A DNA stretch of 64,000 nt from Echiichthys vipera. Lineage: Eukaryota > Chordata > Actinopteri > Perciformes > Trachinidae. The position numbers and the translations under genes are program-made. The stretch is taken from contig OY829658.1 of assembly GCA_963691815.1 (NCBI GenBank), positions 12,380,881 to 12,444,880 of the forward strand, read 5' to 3'. The notes under the pieces were generated by a model, which was given only the letters and a program-made list of their open reading frames with translations, had not been told where the DNA came from and searched no databases. This document shows, piece by piece, positions 12,906 to 28,511 of the stretch (position 1 is its first letter; each line of letters starts with the position of its first letter).

Positions 12906-13124
12906 TTTTTACCTGTTGGAGGGCTGCTTAGCCGCAAACAGAGGGGGAGAAATAGACAAGACATGTAAAACTGAGCTGAGCTTGCACGGCCTCCATGTAG
13001 CTGCTTGAAGTGGATATAATGGACGTGCTGTATGACAAGCTGGTTTAAGATTTAATCGAATCACACTCCTATCTGTCATTACATTATAGACATTCATAAT
13101 AGCATTTCACCTAGTCAAAATTGT

Positions 13125-13740
13125 ATTTTTCCTTGTCAGAATGATAATAGATATCCACAATAGTCAGGTCAAATGTATTTATATAGAACATTTCATACGA
13201 CAAGCGTGAACTCAATGTGAAATACCTGTAGATTAAACCATAATAATATCTATTATCAATGATAGTAAAAAAATATCCACAATAAATTTTACAAGTAAAG
13301 ATTGTATTTCAAGATTTTCAAATCATTATTTCTCCTCGTTTTGTTTTAAATATCTTTAAATCCTTAAAATGACTTTGTGACTGTTTTAACATCTAATGGC
13401 TAGACTGGATATGTATTGCAGCTATCTGTAATTCAATTCTTCCTAGTCAAAAAGAACATTTAAGACATCCACAACGTTATTCTCACTAGTACCAATGACA
13501 TCACTTTTGCAACTCATGTGTATTGGGCTTTCAATTCTAACAACTCGATTGTAGATATCTGAAACAGGAGTTTTTACTCGGAAGAATGGCATAACAGATA
13601 TCTAAAATGTTCATTCTAAATATCTAAAATCTAATGGTGCATATCTATATGTGAAAGCCCAATTCACATGAATGGCAAAAGTGACTGTACAAGTAAGAAT
13701 GACTTTGTGGATATCTGAAAAGTTATTTTTGAGCTCACAT
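13125..13740. repeat. complex inverted-repeat region with ATATC-C/T-A motifs
   Basis: The words GATATCTGAAA, ATATCCACAATA and TATCTAAAAT recur in both orientations. An imperfect pair of long inverted arms lies at about 13499-13542 and 13648-13690, sharing GGGCTTTCA / TGAAAGCCC and TCACTTTTGC / GCAAAAGTGA. This suggests a palindromic DNA element or a fold-back repeat. Confidence 0.6.
13162..13225 (-). repeat. LINE 3' tail relic, opposite orientation
   Basis: Plus-strand ATGTATTTATATAGAACATTTCATACG is the reverse complement of the LINE terminus pattern (TATGAAATG.GCTATATAAA). It lies about 260 bp from the plus-strand tail at 12827-12905. Confidence 0.5.
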
Positions 13741-16700
13741 TGAGTTTCACTGTATTACTCCCTCTCTGCGTGTGGCTACGCACCCCCACTGGTAAAAACT
13801 ACATAGAACTGAGTAAAAAACCTAATAGATCCTGTTTTAAAATGAATAAGATGCATACCTTATGTAACAAAGGGCAATGTGAGGCAGCACAGCTTCCAAA
13901 CCTGCAGAACCAAATGTATTAAAACTCAAGCCAACAGCTACTGACAGAGTCGGTGTAGCTGGGAAAAAAATAACCCACTGCGCTCCGCCACCATACACTG
14001 CACCTCTGTTCCCTGTGGAGTTTAGCTGCAACTCTCACTATATACCACTTTCTTTCTTCTTTTTCTGCACGCACTTACAAAAGCCCTTGAATGTATAAAG
14101 AGGTGTATGTTTGCAAAACACTTGTAGTTTGAATCACTTGACAAATAAAACTCAGCATCATAAAGGTGGCACACACTTTGTTTCCTCCCATTTTGCCAGT
14201 GAATTTGTTGGATGGAATTCCCTTGTTAAACATATAAAACCCATTTGAGAGCCCCAAAAGAGTCACTAATACCTGGTACTTCTGTAAAAACATTGCCGTC
14301 TGAGGAGAAGGAGAAGTAGAAAAATATGGAACAGCAGTGATGGTGATCAGATGCACACACACACACAACCATACACACACACGTACGCACACACACACAC
14401 ACTTGCCCTCTGGCTAGTCAGAAATGTCAGTCACGCTGATTCAAAATGGAAGTGTACAGTATGAAACAGGAGTCCTTTCCCTGCAAGATGTGCCACCACA
14501 GGACATAGCATCCAGAGCACAGCAGTGCCCCTACGGCTAGCAAACAGTCATCAGAAACTGAAGCTGCAGGGCTTGAGCACTCCTCCAACAGCCATCATTA
14601 TGTCTGGGTTAGTTGCTTAAAGGCCATGCACTCCATTTGGAAAAGTGCTTGATCGGACACAATGCAGACTTATTGCAGAGAAAATGTTGTGCCTGCTGAT
14701 TTGCACAAAGGCGTGGATATGTTTATCTGCAGTGGAGCGGACCACCTAGAGCAGTGCTGAATCGTAGAGGAGAAGGAGAGAAACTTGTTGTGAGGATAAT
14801 GACAAAATCTAGTCCTGAAAGAAAATGAAAGATAAAGAAAATGCAACCTTTTTTTCTCTCCTAAATGTTGCTGTTTGCCCTTCTCCAATCAGTCATTGCA
14901 ATTCTTTATGAGCAATTTTTTTTAAATCAATTCTTTAGGAAGTTACTGCTTTTATTGTAGTCTATGAGTAACATCCGTTACTACCAAAACAGCGAGATGA
15001 GCGAGAGAGCATCTGTCTCTCTTTACTGCAGTCCATCGCTCAAATCTCCATGGACATCTGGTTTTCAAAATAACTTTTAAAGGTCAATAGGATTATATAT
15101 ACCTGAATAACTAAATACCACTAAATTATGAGGGACATGTATTTATTGTTTCATGTTTTTGGTTTCTGGAAAAAATAAATAATTCCTGACAATGATACAT
15201 TTACAGACACAAATCAAGCATTTTTACTGAATCAATTTAGAGAAGTCTCGCAAAGTTGTATCAACTTTTTCCCATGGTCCATTCGAGTGTAAGAAAACAA
15301 CAAGTCCTTTCAACAGGGATACATGGATAAATAAGCAAAAGACATCCATTGTTTAACTTTAGTTTTACAGTCTCTTAAAATACTGCGGTTCCACGCTGGA
15401 TTACAAAATTAATGACATCGACATTAATTGACATTGCTGACAATGAAAAGGAAACCAGATGAAGAGAACAAAAAAATCCAATGCATAGGGCTTTAAGGGA
15501 GGGAGACAAAGCAGGAACGAAGAGAAACCAAAATGATTTAAGATGCTCTTGGTTATTTACATGATATTATCCCATGTATTATTAACACAATAGCAATATT
15601 TCATTTATAAATATCATGGTTATCGCAAATCTTTTTATCACCCATATACCAGCTAAATATTAAACAGGACTTTTTCAGGTCATTTCCAGGAGAGAATACA
15701 GGACAGTACTGAACAGATATTGGCATCATGATCAATGCTAGTATTAACTTGACATAAAATGACATGAATGTACACACTTACAGGATTACAGGCAATTTCC
15801 CATGCTACACGCATATACCTATATTTTCCATTTTATTTATTATACTTACAGAACTAGCTTAATGACAAGAACAGCAGCAATGATGCTGCTAAAATACAAT
15901 TTAGAAAGACTGACTGACTGTTGTTGTTTAGGGAAATATGACTCATGATTTGTGACCATTTACAGCATTTCCACTAGGTTGCCTGAAAACGACGTAATTC
16001 AGAATTTAGATCAAAACTACGCTGTGCCTAAATGCAGCCTCACAGAACTGTTAGCATGGCAATAGAAAGATTTTATTACGTATTTTCTCTCGCTTTTTCA
16101 GCGTAATTATAGGTCCTCATTATACACTTATGTGGCTACAGATGAAACATGTGTAGTACTGAAAATCTCTATTTATAGGAGTTTGGAGTTGCTTGATGCC
16201 AAAGGTTTTTGTATCAGTACAATAATATAAAAAGAAAATTAGCCTTGCGAGACTATCCTGATCTTTTACCCGCAGATCAGTCTGGTATCGTGCAACGGAG
16301 AAAATTTGTAGCTGTTTTCCATGAGGCGGATATAACTGTGATGGAACGAGAAGCGACTGTTCAGTGTAAACACCATGGTGGCTTTCATTGATGAGATGAG
16401 CGCAGTTATCATGCAAGTATTATCAGAACTAGAGAGTATTCCGTCTCTCAAAGAAGAGCAAAAAACGGCACCAGAGGAAAAGATGTGAATACCCTTTACA
16501 TGTTGTTTACTTTCTAAACTTTCCCTCAGTGCTCTGTTAGTATGTTATATGCTTCGTTGATCTGATTGGTTGATTTGGCCAGTCTATCACGAACATAGCT
16601 GTGGTTTGAACATGGTTGAGAGAACTCTCCCCAGCTAGCCATAAATCTTTGGCGTTTGCCGCCTAGAGACCCAACATGAGGCTCTCTCTGCCTTGTTATC

Positions 16701-16904
16701 TTTATGTCTCTCATTGTGAGAGAGCTGATTAAAAGGTGCTTGATTTAAAGTGACTTTATCTCGGCCTTCCCTCTCACTTTGCATTTTTACCCTTTTCTCT
16801 CAGCTGTTTTCCTAATTCTCCTGCTCACTTTTGACCGCTGGCTTAATGTTAAACTCGCTTTAAAGCATTCAATCTTGGCCTCACATGGTCACACACAGCT
16901 GAAA
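13741..16904. other. intergenic, no gene seen
   Basis: Only short ORFs without domains; one CA repeat near 14354. Confidence 0.5.
14354..14402. repeat. imperfect (CA)n
   Basis: Two CA runs separated by AACCATAC and GTACG. Confidence 0.85.
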
Positions 16905-20373
<3,469 letters not shown>

Positions 20374-20497
20374 TATGTTCCCCCGACCTTATGTTCCCAC
20401 AGCCCTATGTTCCCCCAAATCTTATGTTCCCACAGCCCTATGTTCCCCCAAATCTTATGTTTCCACAGCCTTATGTTCCCACAGTCCTGTTCCCACA
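20374..20497. repeat. minisatellite with TATGTTCCC units
   Basis: Tandem units of about 32 bp (TATGTTCCCCCAAATCT + TATGTTCCCACAGCCC) occur roughly three to four times, with decay at the right end. They encode spurious MFPQ/PYVPPN repeats. Confidence 0.88.
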
Positions 20498-22380
20498 TAT
20501 TGTGCCGGCGTTCCATAGGCCCCTAAGCCAGCCTGAACCCCAGTACCGGGGTTCTGATCCTGACACTTTAGTCACTCTACAGTCAACCGAGTAAGTCGTT
20601 GAAGATCTCAATTTTTTTAAGTGACAAAACAACCCATTCGCCCATTGGCAATAAACAAATTATTAATCCATGTAAAATGTTACACTAAGTACCTTTAAAG
20701 ATATAATCTGTAAAATTTTAATCTAGTTAATTTTTATCAATCAAAGAGTGAGTTAAAACAATGCTGATTTATCATATGACCCACTAATGAAAGAACTTGT
20801 ACTTGCGTCTTTGCAGAGTATTCCAATAGCCCTGTCTGTGTCAACATTCCCTCCCTATATTCAAATACACCACCATGTTAGTGACGCTGCTAATAGCGAT
20901 TGGTCTGCCAGGTGGAGCTCATCACTGGCAGTTATGCTGCATTCACATGTACACTTCTTAGTGAGGCTTGTAGTAAGGTCAGAAGTCTAATAGGAACGTG
21001 TATGTGTGTGTGTGTGTTTGTGTGTGTGTGGATTTAAAAGAGTGACATATAGGCGACGGACAGGAAGTAGAGAGGTGAATGTGTGTCATTAAAGTTGATA
21101 AAAGAGCAAAAGTAAATAAATAAATAAAAAGCCAACACATAGCTACCGTAAACGTGACAAGATGGAGGGCTATAGCATCTTACTGCCAAAGAGGCTGCTA
21201 GAAACAAGGTATCTTAAATCTTACGGATTATGACTTTAAGACACAATATTTAACATATGATAACTTGTATTTTATTATTATCTAAACCTTATCATTTGGT
21301 TACACTGCCTGGTAACCTTCTGGAACCAGAATAAGAAGTACTAATATGATACATATGCTACAGTCTACCGCCATTATATCAGCTCTGTGAGCTAAATACT
21401 GACTGAATACATGCTACCATGCTGACATGCTGATGTTTAACAGGTATAATATTTTCCATGTTCACTATCTTAGCTTAGTAGCTATGCTAGCTTGTTAACA
21501 TAAACTAAACTCCACTAAACTCCCAGTATTATACCTATGTTCTCTGGGTCCTCTAGTTAAGAGATTGGCATAGACGATCAAAACACATGTAGAACACTCA
21601 TTATCTTAAGAAGCAGTGAAACTAATGTAACTTTGAGATCAGGATACTCATCTTTGCAAGCGTGTTGATTTAAAAGCATTATCTCTACCACTAACTATGT
21701 GCTAGTTGAAATAAATGTGAGAGGAGAGTTTCATTAAACAAATGTGTTCTTTGTGATAAATTCCAACTGGGCGACAAATACAGCCATTAAGGATATGCCC
21801 AAACTTCAGCATGGTTAATGCACCTTTAAATAAACTTGTACAATAAACACATAATATTACATGGTTTGATGGCATTCCTACAACATTCTAATGAAGCAGC
21901 AAGTATGATTCTTTCTTTGGCAACATGCATCATTTCACCTCATGCTAAAAATATTTGATATTGCATTTATTTCCCTGCAGTACTGACATTATTAAGGCAT
22001 CATCTGTCCAAAAATGCACATACCCCCCTGAGTTAATTGAAGAGAAAAAAACACTTTAGTGAATGGGCTGTCTATTTGACCGCTTTAATGCCTTTGATGT
22101 GTTTCCAAGAAATACATTCAATTCTTCTCCACATAGGGTGCAAAAGAAATATATTTTAATGTGTGTTTACAGGCTGAACAAATGTCTGCAAAAGTGTCTG
22201 TCACAAGGCAGCATTTTGGAAATGGATAGGTAGCAATTTTTAAGAATGCACAATTTGGTATTATATAAACCAGCACATGTTGTCTTACAATCATATCACC
22301 ACATCAGGCTGCTGAGTGCTGCTGAATTTCCAATAAATGAGGAACCAATTATGCTGACTGATAGCCTGGCATCACCAGAC
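20498..22380. other. intergenic, no gene seen
   Basis: Contains a GT run near 21003-21030 and short words typical of fish MITE ends (CTACCTTTAAAG-like near 20692). No gene was recognised. Confidence 0.5.
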
Positions 22381-22382
22381 TA

Positions 22383-23029
22383 CCGTATTTTTCGGATTAT
22401 AAATCGCATTTTTTCATAGTGTGGCCGGGGTTGCGACTTTTACTCTGGAGCGATTTATGTGTGAAATTATTAACACATTACCATAAAATATCAAATAATA
22501 GCCTGGGCTATTATTTATGTCAGTCACGTAAGAGACTAGGCGTATATCAGCAATCGTCACATACAAACGTCAACCAATCAAAATTCGACGGGGGTGGGTC
22601 ATGGTAGAAGTGCATTGTGAAAAAAAAGATGCTACCTGCTATTTCCGTACCTATGAGTTGGCAGAGTTGTTCAGAAGTGACACAGAGGAAGAAGAGTTCA
22701 TTGGATTTAGTGATTAGGAGTGACAGATTGTTTGGTAAACGTATAGCATGTTTTATATGTTATAGTTATTTGAATGACTCTTACTGTAATATGTTACGTT
22801 AACATACCAGTACACTTATTCAGCCTGTTGTTCTCTATTCTATTTTTATTTTAAATTGCCTTTCAAGATGAAATGTCTATTCTTGGTGATGGATTTTATC
22901 AAATAAATTTCCCCAAAAAATGCAACTTATACTCTAGTGCGACTTATATATGTTTTTTTCCTTCTTTATTATGCATTTTCGGCTGGTGAGACTTATACTC
23001 CGGAGCAACTTTTAATCCGAAAAATACGG
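22383..23029. mobile_element. TA-flanked inverted-repeat DNA transposon, non-autonomous
   Basis: The left end CCGTATTTTTCGGATTATAA and the right end (read inverted) CCGTATTTTTCGGATTAAAA are nearly identical, with TA on both sides (22381-22382, 23030-23031). Subterminal words such as GCGACTTTTACTC, GCGACTTATA and GACTTATACTCCGGAGCAAC recur, as in a widespread vertebrate family. A plus-strand reading frame at about 22629-22709 ends in YELAELFRSDTEEEEFIGF-Ser-Asp-stop, which looks like the acidic C terminus of a lost transposase. Confidence 0.85.
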
Positions 23030-23129
23030 TAATTCACAAATGTGTGTCTGGAACCTCTCAGTTCATTTTGGTCTTCCAAGGGGCACCATCAACGGTGCAC
23101 ACCCAAATTGCTCTGTACGCAATCGAATA

Positions 23130-23905
23130 GACCTACAACCATTAAAAACTCAGCCTACTATCACCTTAAGAATAGGATTAAAGGACTTGTGTCTCAACAG
23201 GACTTATAAAAACCTGTCCATGCATTTATCTTCAGCAGGCTCGAATACTGTAACAGTGTCTTTATAGGTCTCCCTAAAAAGTCGATCAGACAGCTGCAGT
23301 TAATTCAGAACGCTGCTGCTCATGTCCTCACTTAGACCCAAAGAGTAGATCACATTACTCCAGTCCTCAGATCTTTACACTGGCTTCCTGGCTGTCAAAG
23401 AATTGATTTTAACATACATTTGTTGGTTTATCAAGCACTTAATGGTTTAGGGCCAAAATATGTTTCAGATCTTCTGCTTAGCTATGAACTATCCAGACCT
23501 CTCAGATCATCTGGGACAGCCTTTCTCTGTGTCCCCAGAGTTAAAACTAAACATGGAGAGGCAGCGTTCAGTTTTTATGCATCACATATCTTTCAGAAAA
23601 CTACAGGTCTGCTGCAAATCTTAGATCTTTTAAATCAAGACTGAAGACTTTTCTTTTTTGCCACTGCCTTCCAGTAAACAAAAAAAAAGTAACTGTGTGT
23701 ACTACACTGTAACTTCTATTAACTGTAATTGACAACTGAAAATTTCCTTTCAGAAGATTTCCAGATCTTTTATTTATTTCATTTGAATGTCATTTTATAT
23801 ATTTAAATGTCATTTTGTGTGTGTTTCTTTCTAATGCTTTCAATGTTTTGTGTGAAGCACTTATAATTTCCTTGTTGAACTGGACGATACAAATAAACTG
23901 GAAAG
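23130..23905 (+). mobile_element. decayed L2/Rex-like LINE, 3' end of reverse-transcriptase ORF
   Basis: The frame reads HAFIFSRLEYCNSVFIGLPK then QLQLIQNAAAHVLT, then a stop; after a frameshift come ITPVL-type sequence, LVYQALNGLGPKYVSDLLLS, RPLRSSGTAFLCVPRVKTKH and GEAAFSFYASHIF. This is the conserved C-terminal block of fish L2-type LINEs. The 3' tail GTGAAGCACTTATAATTTCC...ATACAAATAAAC closes it near 23900. 5'-truncated and broken. Confidence 0.85.
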
Positions 23906-24056
23906 CAGGAAAATGATGGTAGCAGGGTAACAAGCTCTCTCTAACTACAGCTAAAAAGGGCACTAAAATGTGTTCCAGAAAACATTTTAGATGTGACAGT
24001 CACAGAGTCTTGATTCATGTTTGATCAGCACTGCCTAATTTGTCCGAGTTTCATGA

Positions 24057-24328
24057 GCCTGGTTAGGGAGAGGTGGGCTTTTGTAAAGCACGTTTGCACA
24101 TGTACGAGCACGAGCGTACGCACGTGTACGGGCACGAGCACGAGGCCTACGGCGGTTCTGACGTCATTTTATTTGCAACTGTTCGGACATAGAAAAAAGA
24201 AGGACGGACCATGTGCGGACATTTGTGTTTTCTGCAGATTTGGTCATATGAGAGGAGAGGGAGGAGGGGACAAGTACCCTAAAGCACTGGGCAAGGTACG
24301 GACGGACAGTGTGAGTGCTCTAACCTGT
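24057..24328 (-). mobile_element. inverted-repeat MITE family, copy A (truncated)
   Basis: The reverse complement aligns by eye with 45503-45700: TGACGTCAGAACCG, CTCGTGCTCG, TACACGTGC, GTACATGTGCAAAC, GCTTTACAAAAGC. Its right edge GACAGTGTGAGTGCTCTAAC matches the terminal repeat of copy C; the other terminus is missing. Confidence 0.72.
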
Positions 24329-24910
24329 AAGTGGACAATGTTATTTTGGAACATCCGGCCCAACATAAGCAATTAAGAAAATTATGGTTTTCATCAATAT
24401 ATGTCTCAAGGACAGTGATGGAACAGCACAGGTTCTTTTTAACATCAGAGTTTTGGCTGGTTAAAGCAAACTGTGGTGTTTTAAGTGGCCTGTAAAATGA
24501 GCTAATTTGAATTGCGGGAGATCTGTAACAGCCTATTGTACATGCAAACTCAACAGACCTGCTGGGAGCCCAAATGTTGCATCAACCTGCTGGGCTTGCT
24601 CTCATAGAGAAGTGCTAAATTGGTTCCCCTAGTGCAATTTCTGTGCCTGAAGAGTGGTACACTCCTCTTCAGTTTTGCCTTTCAAAAGAACCTGATGATC
24701 ATCCTGGTGTGGCTGAGGATGACGTGCCTGGTGAGATTGGCACGAAAAAGCATGAACAGCTGGCTTGTGTGCAGTGCTAGGCAGAAAAAAAAGAAAAAAA
24801 CAATAATAACAAAAAAATGTCATCCTTGTGGCATGATACTGCAAAAAAAGTTAAGTATTACTGTCACATTTGTTGGCTACTCCTTATTCCTTGCTGCTTG
24901 CCAACCTCCT

Positions 24911-25808
24911 TTAAAGGTGCCAGATATAGCCATATCTTAGTTTCAAACATTCAAAAACTTAAATAATATTATCAACAGAGTATGAGGAAGTAACAGTTTG
25001 GACAGCTTGTCAAAGACGTCTAAGTGTTGTGTTGCAGAGATAGCTATTGAAATGAGTATGTAACCAGCTAGCCCCGGCCCATCCTTTCTAATAACACTAC
25101 TTGTACCTCAAGAGGCGGTAGTGAGTCACTGTAGTGTACAGTTGGCCCTCAGTCCAACATCAGAGGATGAAAGAAGTAGAGCTGCCTAGAACGGATGCAG
25201 CGGCCAAAAACAAGAACTGCAATTCTGGTGTTAAACAGACTATTGCAATGGTTGAGTCCCTGGAGAGTCTAGCTCCATCCAGGAAGCCAACAGTTCAGCG
25301 GCGAGGAAGCAAAGGCGGACAGTAGAGGATGTAGCCTGCTTGCTCCACAGCTAAGTCAGAGATGTTTTCAAGCAGCCCGGTCTAAGTTATCACCATAACG
25401 CAGATATCCGAGCGATAGTCGGCTATCTGCTCCAATGCCGTCCAGCGGGTATAGGTAAAAAAGATGCCAGGTACAGGCATTTATGCTGGAGGACCCTGGA
25501 CGCCAGTCTATCACAGGGCACATAGAGACACACAACCATTCACACTCACATTCACACCTACGGGCAATTTAGAGTCATCAATTAACCTAACACTTGCATG
25601 TCTTTGGACTGTGGGAGGAAGCCGGAGAACCTTGAGAGAACCCACGCAGACACGGGGAGAACATGCAAACTCCAACCAGGAGGGCCCAGCCCGGATTTGA
25701 ACCGGGAAAACTCTTGCTGTGAGCTGACAGTGCTAACCACCACACCACGGTGCAGCCCCGCTGCAATTTTTGGAGCATGTGGCCAGGAACTACACATTGC
25801 ACCTTTAA
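24911..25808. mobile_element. candidate TTAA-flanked MITE with SINE nested inside
   Basis: The edges TTAAAGGTGC (about 24911) and GCACCTTTAA (about 25808) are perfect 10-bp inverted copies that include TTAA. About 600 bp of non-coding sequence surrounds a nested tRNA-SINE (25466-25760). The short inverted repeat makes the pairing plausible but not proven. Confidence 0.55.
25466..25760 (-). mobile_element. tRNA-derived SINE, near full length
   Basis: On the minus strand: A-box-like GTGGTGGTTAGCACTGTCAG, B-box CCGGTTCAAATCC, then a conserved body (CATGTTCTCCCCGTGTCTGC, TCCTCCCACAGTCCAAAGAC, ATTGCCCGTAGGTGTGAATG) ending at CTGTGATAGACTGGCGTCC. This is a very common fish SINE layout. Confidence 0.9.
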
Positions 25809-26559
25809 TTAATTTGGCTATATTCAGAATAGTTGCAATAATGAGCAAAATGTATCACGTTTATTAACAAAACATCTGAAGACTCTTGACACATTATATA
25901 TGTTTTTATGTTTCATGTCAGGTGTGATGACTGACACCATTCAAAAGATCCCTTTCCATAATCATTACATATTAAATGACATTCCCCCAAAGATCTCCAT
26001 TTTTATGTATCTTGACTCCGGACTCCACGGTAGTATCAGTAACTAAAGCCTTGCAGCGCAATAACACCGACACCAGATTGCTGTAATGCTTATGATGCCC
26101 GGAGGCTCAGGCAGACAGAGAGGCAGGTGCAACAGCACCAGCATTCGGCTTGCAGGAGAGATCACATTAATGGCAACTGTTCAAGGTTGATGCAGACTCT
26201 TGACTATAGTGGGGTAAAATACTGCAGGCTCTTGAATTTATGAAGTTGTAAAAGTACATGTTTACATATAGAAAGAGCTTCCAAACAGTTTTTTTGCCAT
26301 TTGAGTTTTTAGATATTGGAAGGACAAAATAATCTCAAAAAAATGAAACATTAAACTGAATGTTACATGATTACTAAAGTCTGGCCTTTTTTTCTTGTTA
26401 AGTGAAGGAGCCTATTGTGTTTCACTAATATCTCATTTCAACCACCAATTTATGTTCCAACAGAGTTGCTGTGGGAATCATAGTACATTTGGCCAAGGGC
26501 ATGGGCCAAATGGACAGGGACATTGGGAGCAGCAGCAACACACATTAACGCTATTGAAG
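25809..26559. other. intergenic, no gene seen
   Basis: Unique sequence. No domain-bearing ORF was recognised. Confidence 0.5.
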
Positions 26560-27030
26560 GGCGCACTCACACATGGCCCAGTAGAGCCGTGCCGTGCTTT
26601 AGCATGATTGTCCCCCCTCCCTCTTCCCCTGTAAGCCCAGGCCCCCTTACACCTTGGCTCGATTGCTTCTTGCTTATACTGTAAGTCATCATTACTTGGA
26701 GATTTTTTTTTTTTCCATTTGTTATACTGTTTTTATCTGACCAAATCTGCAGTAAACACAAAACCTTCAGCGGCATTTTTTAAAATGTCCATTGCGGGGA
26801 ACAGTCGAATTTCAGGACCAAATCAATGCTCGTGCTCATACATGTGCACATGCTCATCCTGGTACATGTGCAATCGTGCTTTACTAAAGCACGATTCTCT
26901 CAACCGGGCTACGGCCAGGAAGTGTTCTGTGCCTAGGCACAGAACAGTTGTACTCACACTGGTCAAACAAACTAGACTTTAGCCGTGAATTGTGCTTGGG
27001 CATGGTATGAATGGTAAGTGTGAGTAGACC
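26560..27030 (+). mobile_element. inverted-repeat MITE family, copy B
   Basis: The left end GAAGGGCGCACTCACACATG and the right end AAGTGTGAGTAGACCCTTAG are inverted. Internally, GCTCGTGCTC, ATACATGTGCACATGCTC, GGTACATGTGCAA and GTGCTTTACTAAAGC match copies A and C. It is longer than copy C because of an insertion of about 200 bp. Confidence 0.7.
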
Positions 27031-28378
27031 CTTAGTTATTTGCCATTAAAGATAAATAGTATATTTTGACCCCATATGTAGGAATGTTGCTGTTGTAGCG
27101 TCTGCATACCTCCAGAATACTGCATACCACTAAGGCAGTAGAGCCTGCACGCCGGGCCTCTCCCTAATACATTTAATGAATATACAAATATTACACAACA
27201 TGCTAAGTATCATCTGCAATGACATTCAGGACTATAACACTGTAGTGTTATGATTTATGTTCATTTTGTAAATGTGTCCCACAATAATAAAAAAACCCAT
27301 TGTCGCTTAGCTGATAATACTTTTTCTTCTCAAGGGCCATCGAAGTCATTCTTGGTAGTTTTTTTTGTATCACTAAGATTCCATGGCAATCAAGCAAATT
27401 CAAATCTGATGATGCAAACTGTGTGATACGGTTGAAAGCCCCAGTACAGCTAATTACAGGATCTAGACTAAAATGGGTTAAATATATTAATGTAGAAACA
27501 TATCTGATATCTTTTAGTTTGCTTATTGATCAAGTTACCAAGTTCACCTTTAAAAATATCTCCATTCTTATGAATAAATTGGGGCAATAACAACAAATCT
27601 GCTTCCTGTTTCACTAGCATCTACAGGTCATTGAAAAACTATTTAAAAGGCTGTTTAAATGCATATCAGCTATTTGCTTTTCAAGGCGCGTGAAATGCCA
27701 AATGCCAATTTAGCCAAACACATAATTTAATAGCCTTGCATTTTATTTTATGGGTTCATGCATAAAATAAGACACACCTTTTAATTTGAAAATAAATAAA
27801 TCCAAATAATTTGTAGTAATGTATCAGCCTTTAAGTCACTGGCAACTGTCCATGAAACCAATTAGCGTCCTGCTGCAGCTCTCCGGGATTGGGCCCACCA
27901 CCCGCACTTGTTGGAAAATCACACGTCCCATCACGTGTTTTAAGGTGGAAAGTCACGTTTGATCACGCTTCCTTATCAATAAATAACATTTACATGCCAC
28001 TGTATTATATTGTGCAGTGAATTGATTTATCAAGCTAATTGTTACCTTATTCCTTGTACCTTATACATAAAGTAGCCTACTGAGGGTATATTTAATAAAT
28101 AGTATGTTCATGCCACATAACCTAAGCCACACAACCTTCACTAACAAGAACAGGGTTGACAATACATCCTTAATATTTCGATATAACTGTGACTTATAAC
28201 GTTATATGGTTAGCTAGAATTTGTGAATCATTGTGTTTTGTAGCTAACATTACAGCACACCCTGCCCCAAAATATGTTGAAGCTTGCTAGCCAATGACTG
28301 CGTAGCTAGCTACCTTACATAATCGATGGTTAACAATACGTTGCCTAACTTTATAAGTTAAAGTTGATATCAAAATAT
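27031..28378. other. intergenic, no gene seen
   Basis: AT-rich unique sequence. About 27840-27905 is locally GC-balanced and CNE-like. No gene was recognised. Confidence 0.5.
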
Positions 28379-28511
28379 TAAAGGTATCATATGTATTAAA
28401 TATTGCTATTATAGAAAAATGCAGGCAGGGGGCTGGATCTCGTGGGTCATAGGTTTTGATTGAGAGGGGCTACTTTTGTAAGTTGGATAATACTACATAT
28501 TACACCTTTAA
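28379..28511. mobile_element. short MITE with TTAAAGGT ends
   Basis: Left TTAAAGGTATCATATGTATT and inverted right TTAAAGGTGTAATATGTAGT share 8 terminal and several subterminal bases. About 130 bp; the same TTAAAGGT terminus appears at 24911 and 31593. Confidence 0.6.

Noticed and set aside
22617..22802. 61-codon ORF starting MKKKMLPAIS in the MITE
   Set aside because: The meaningful frame there is a different one (ending EEEEFIGFSD); this ORF is out of frame.
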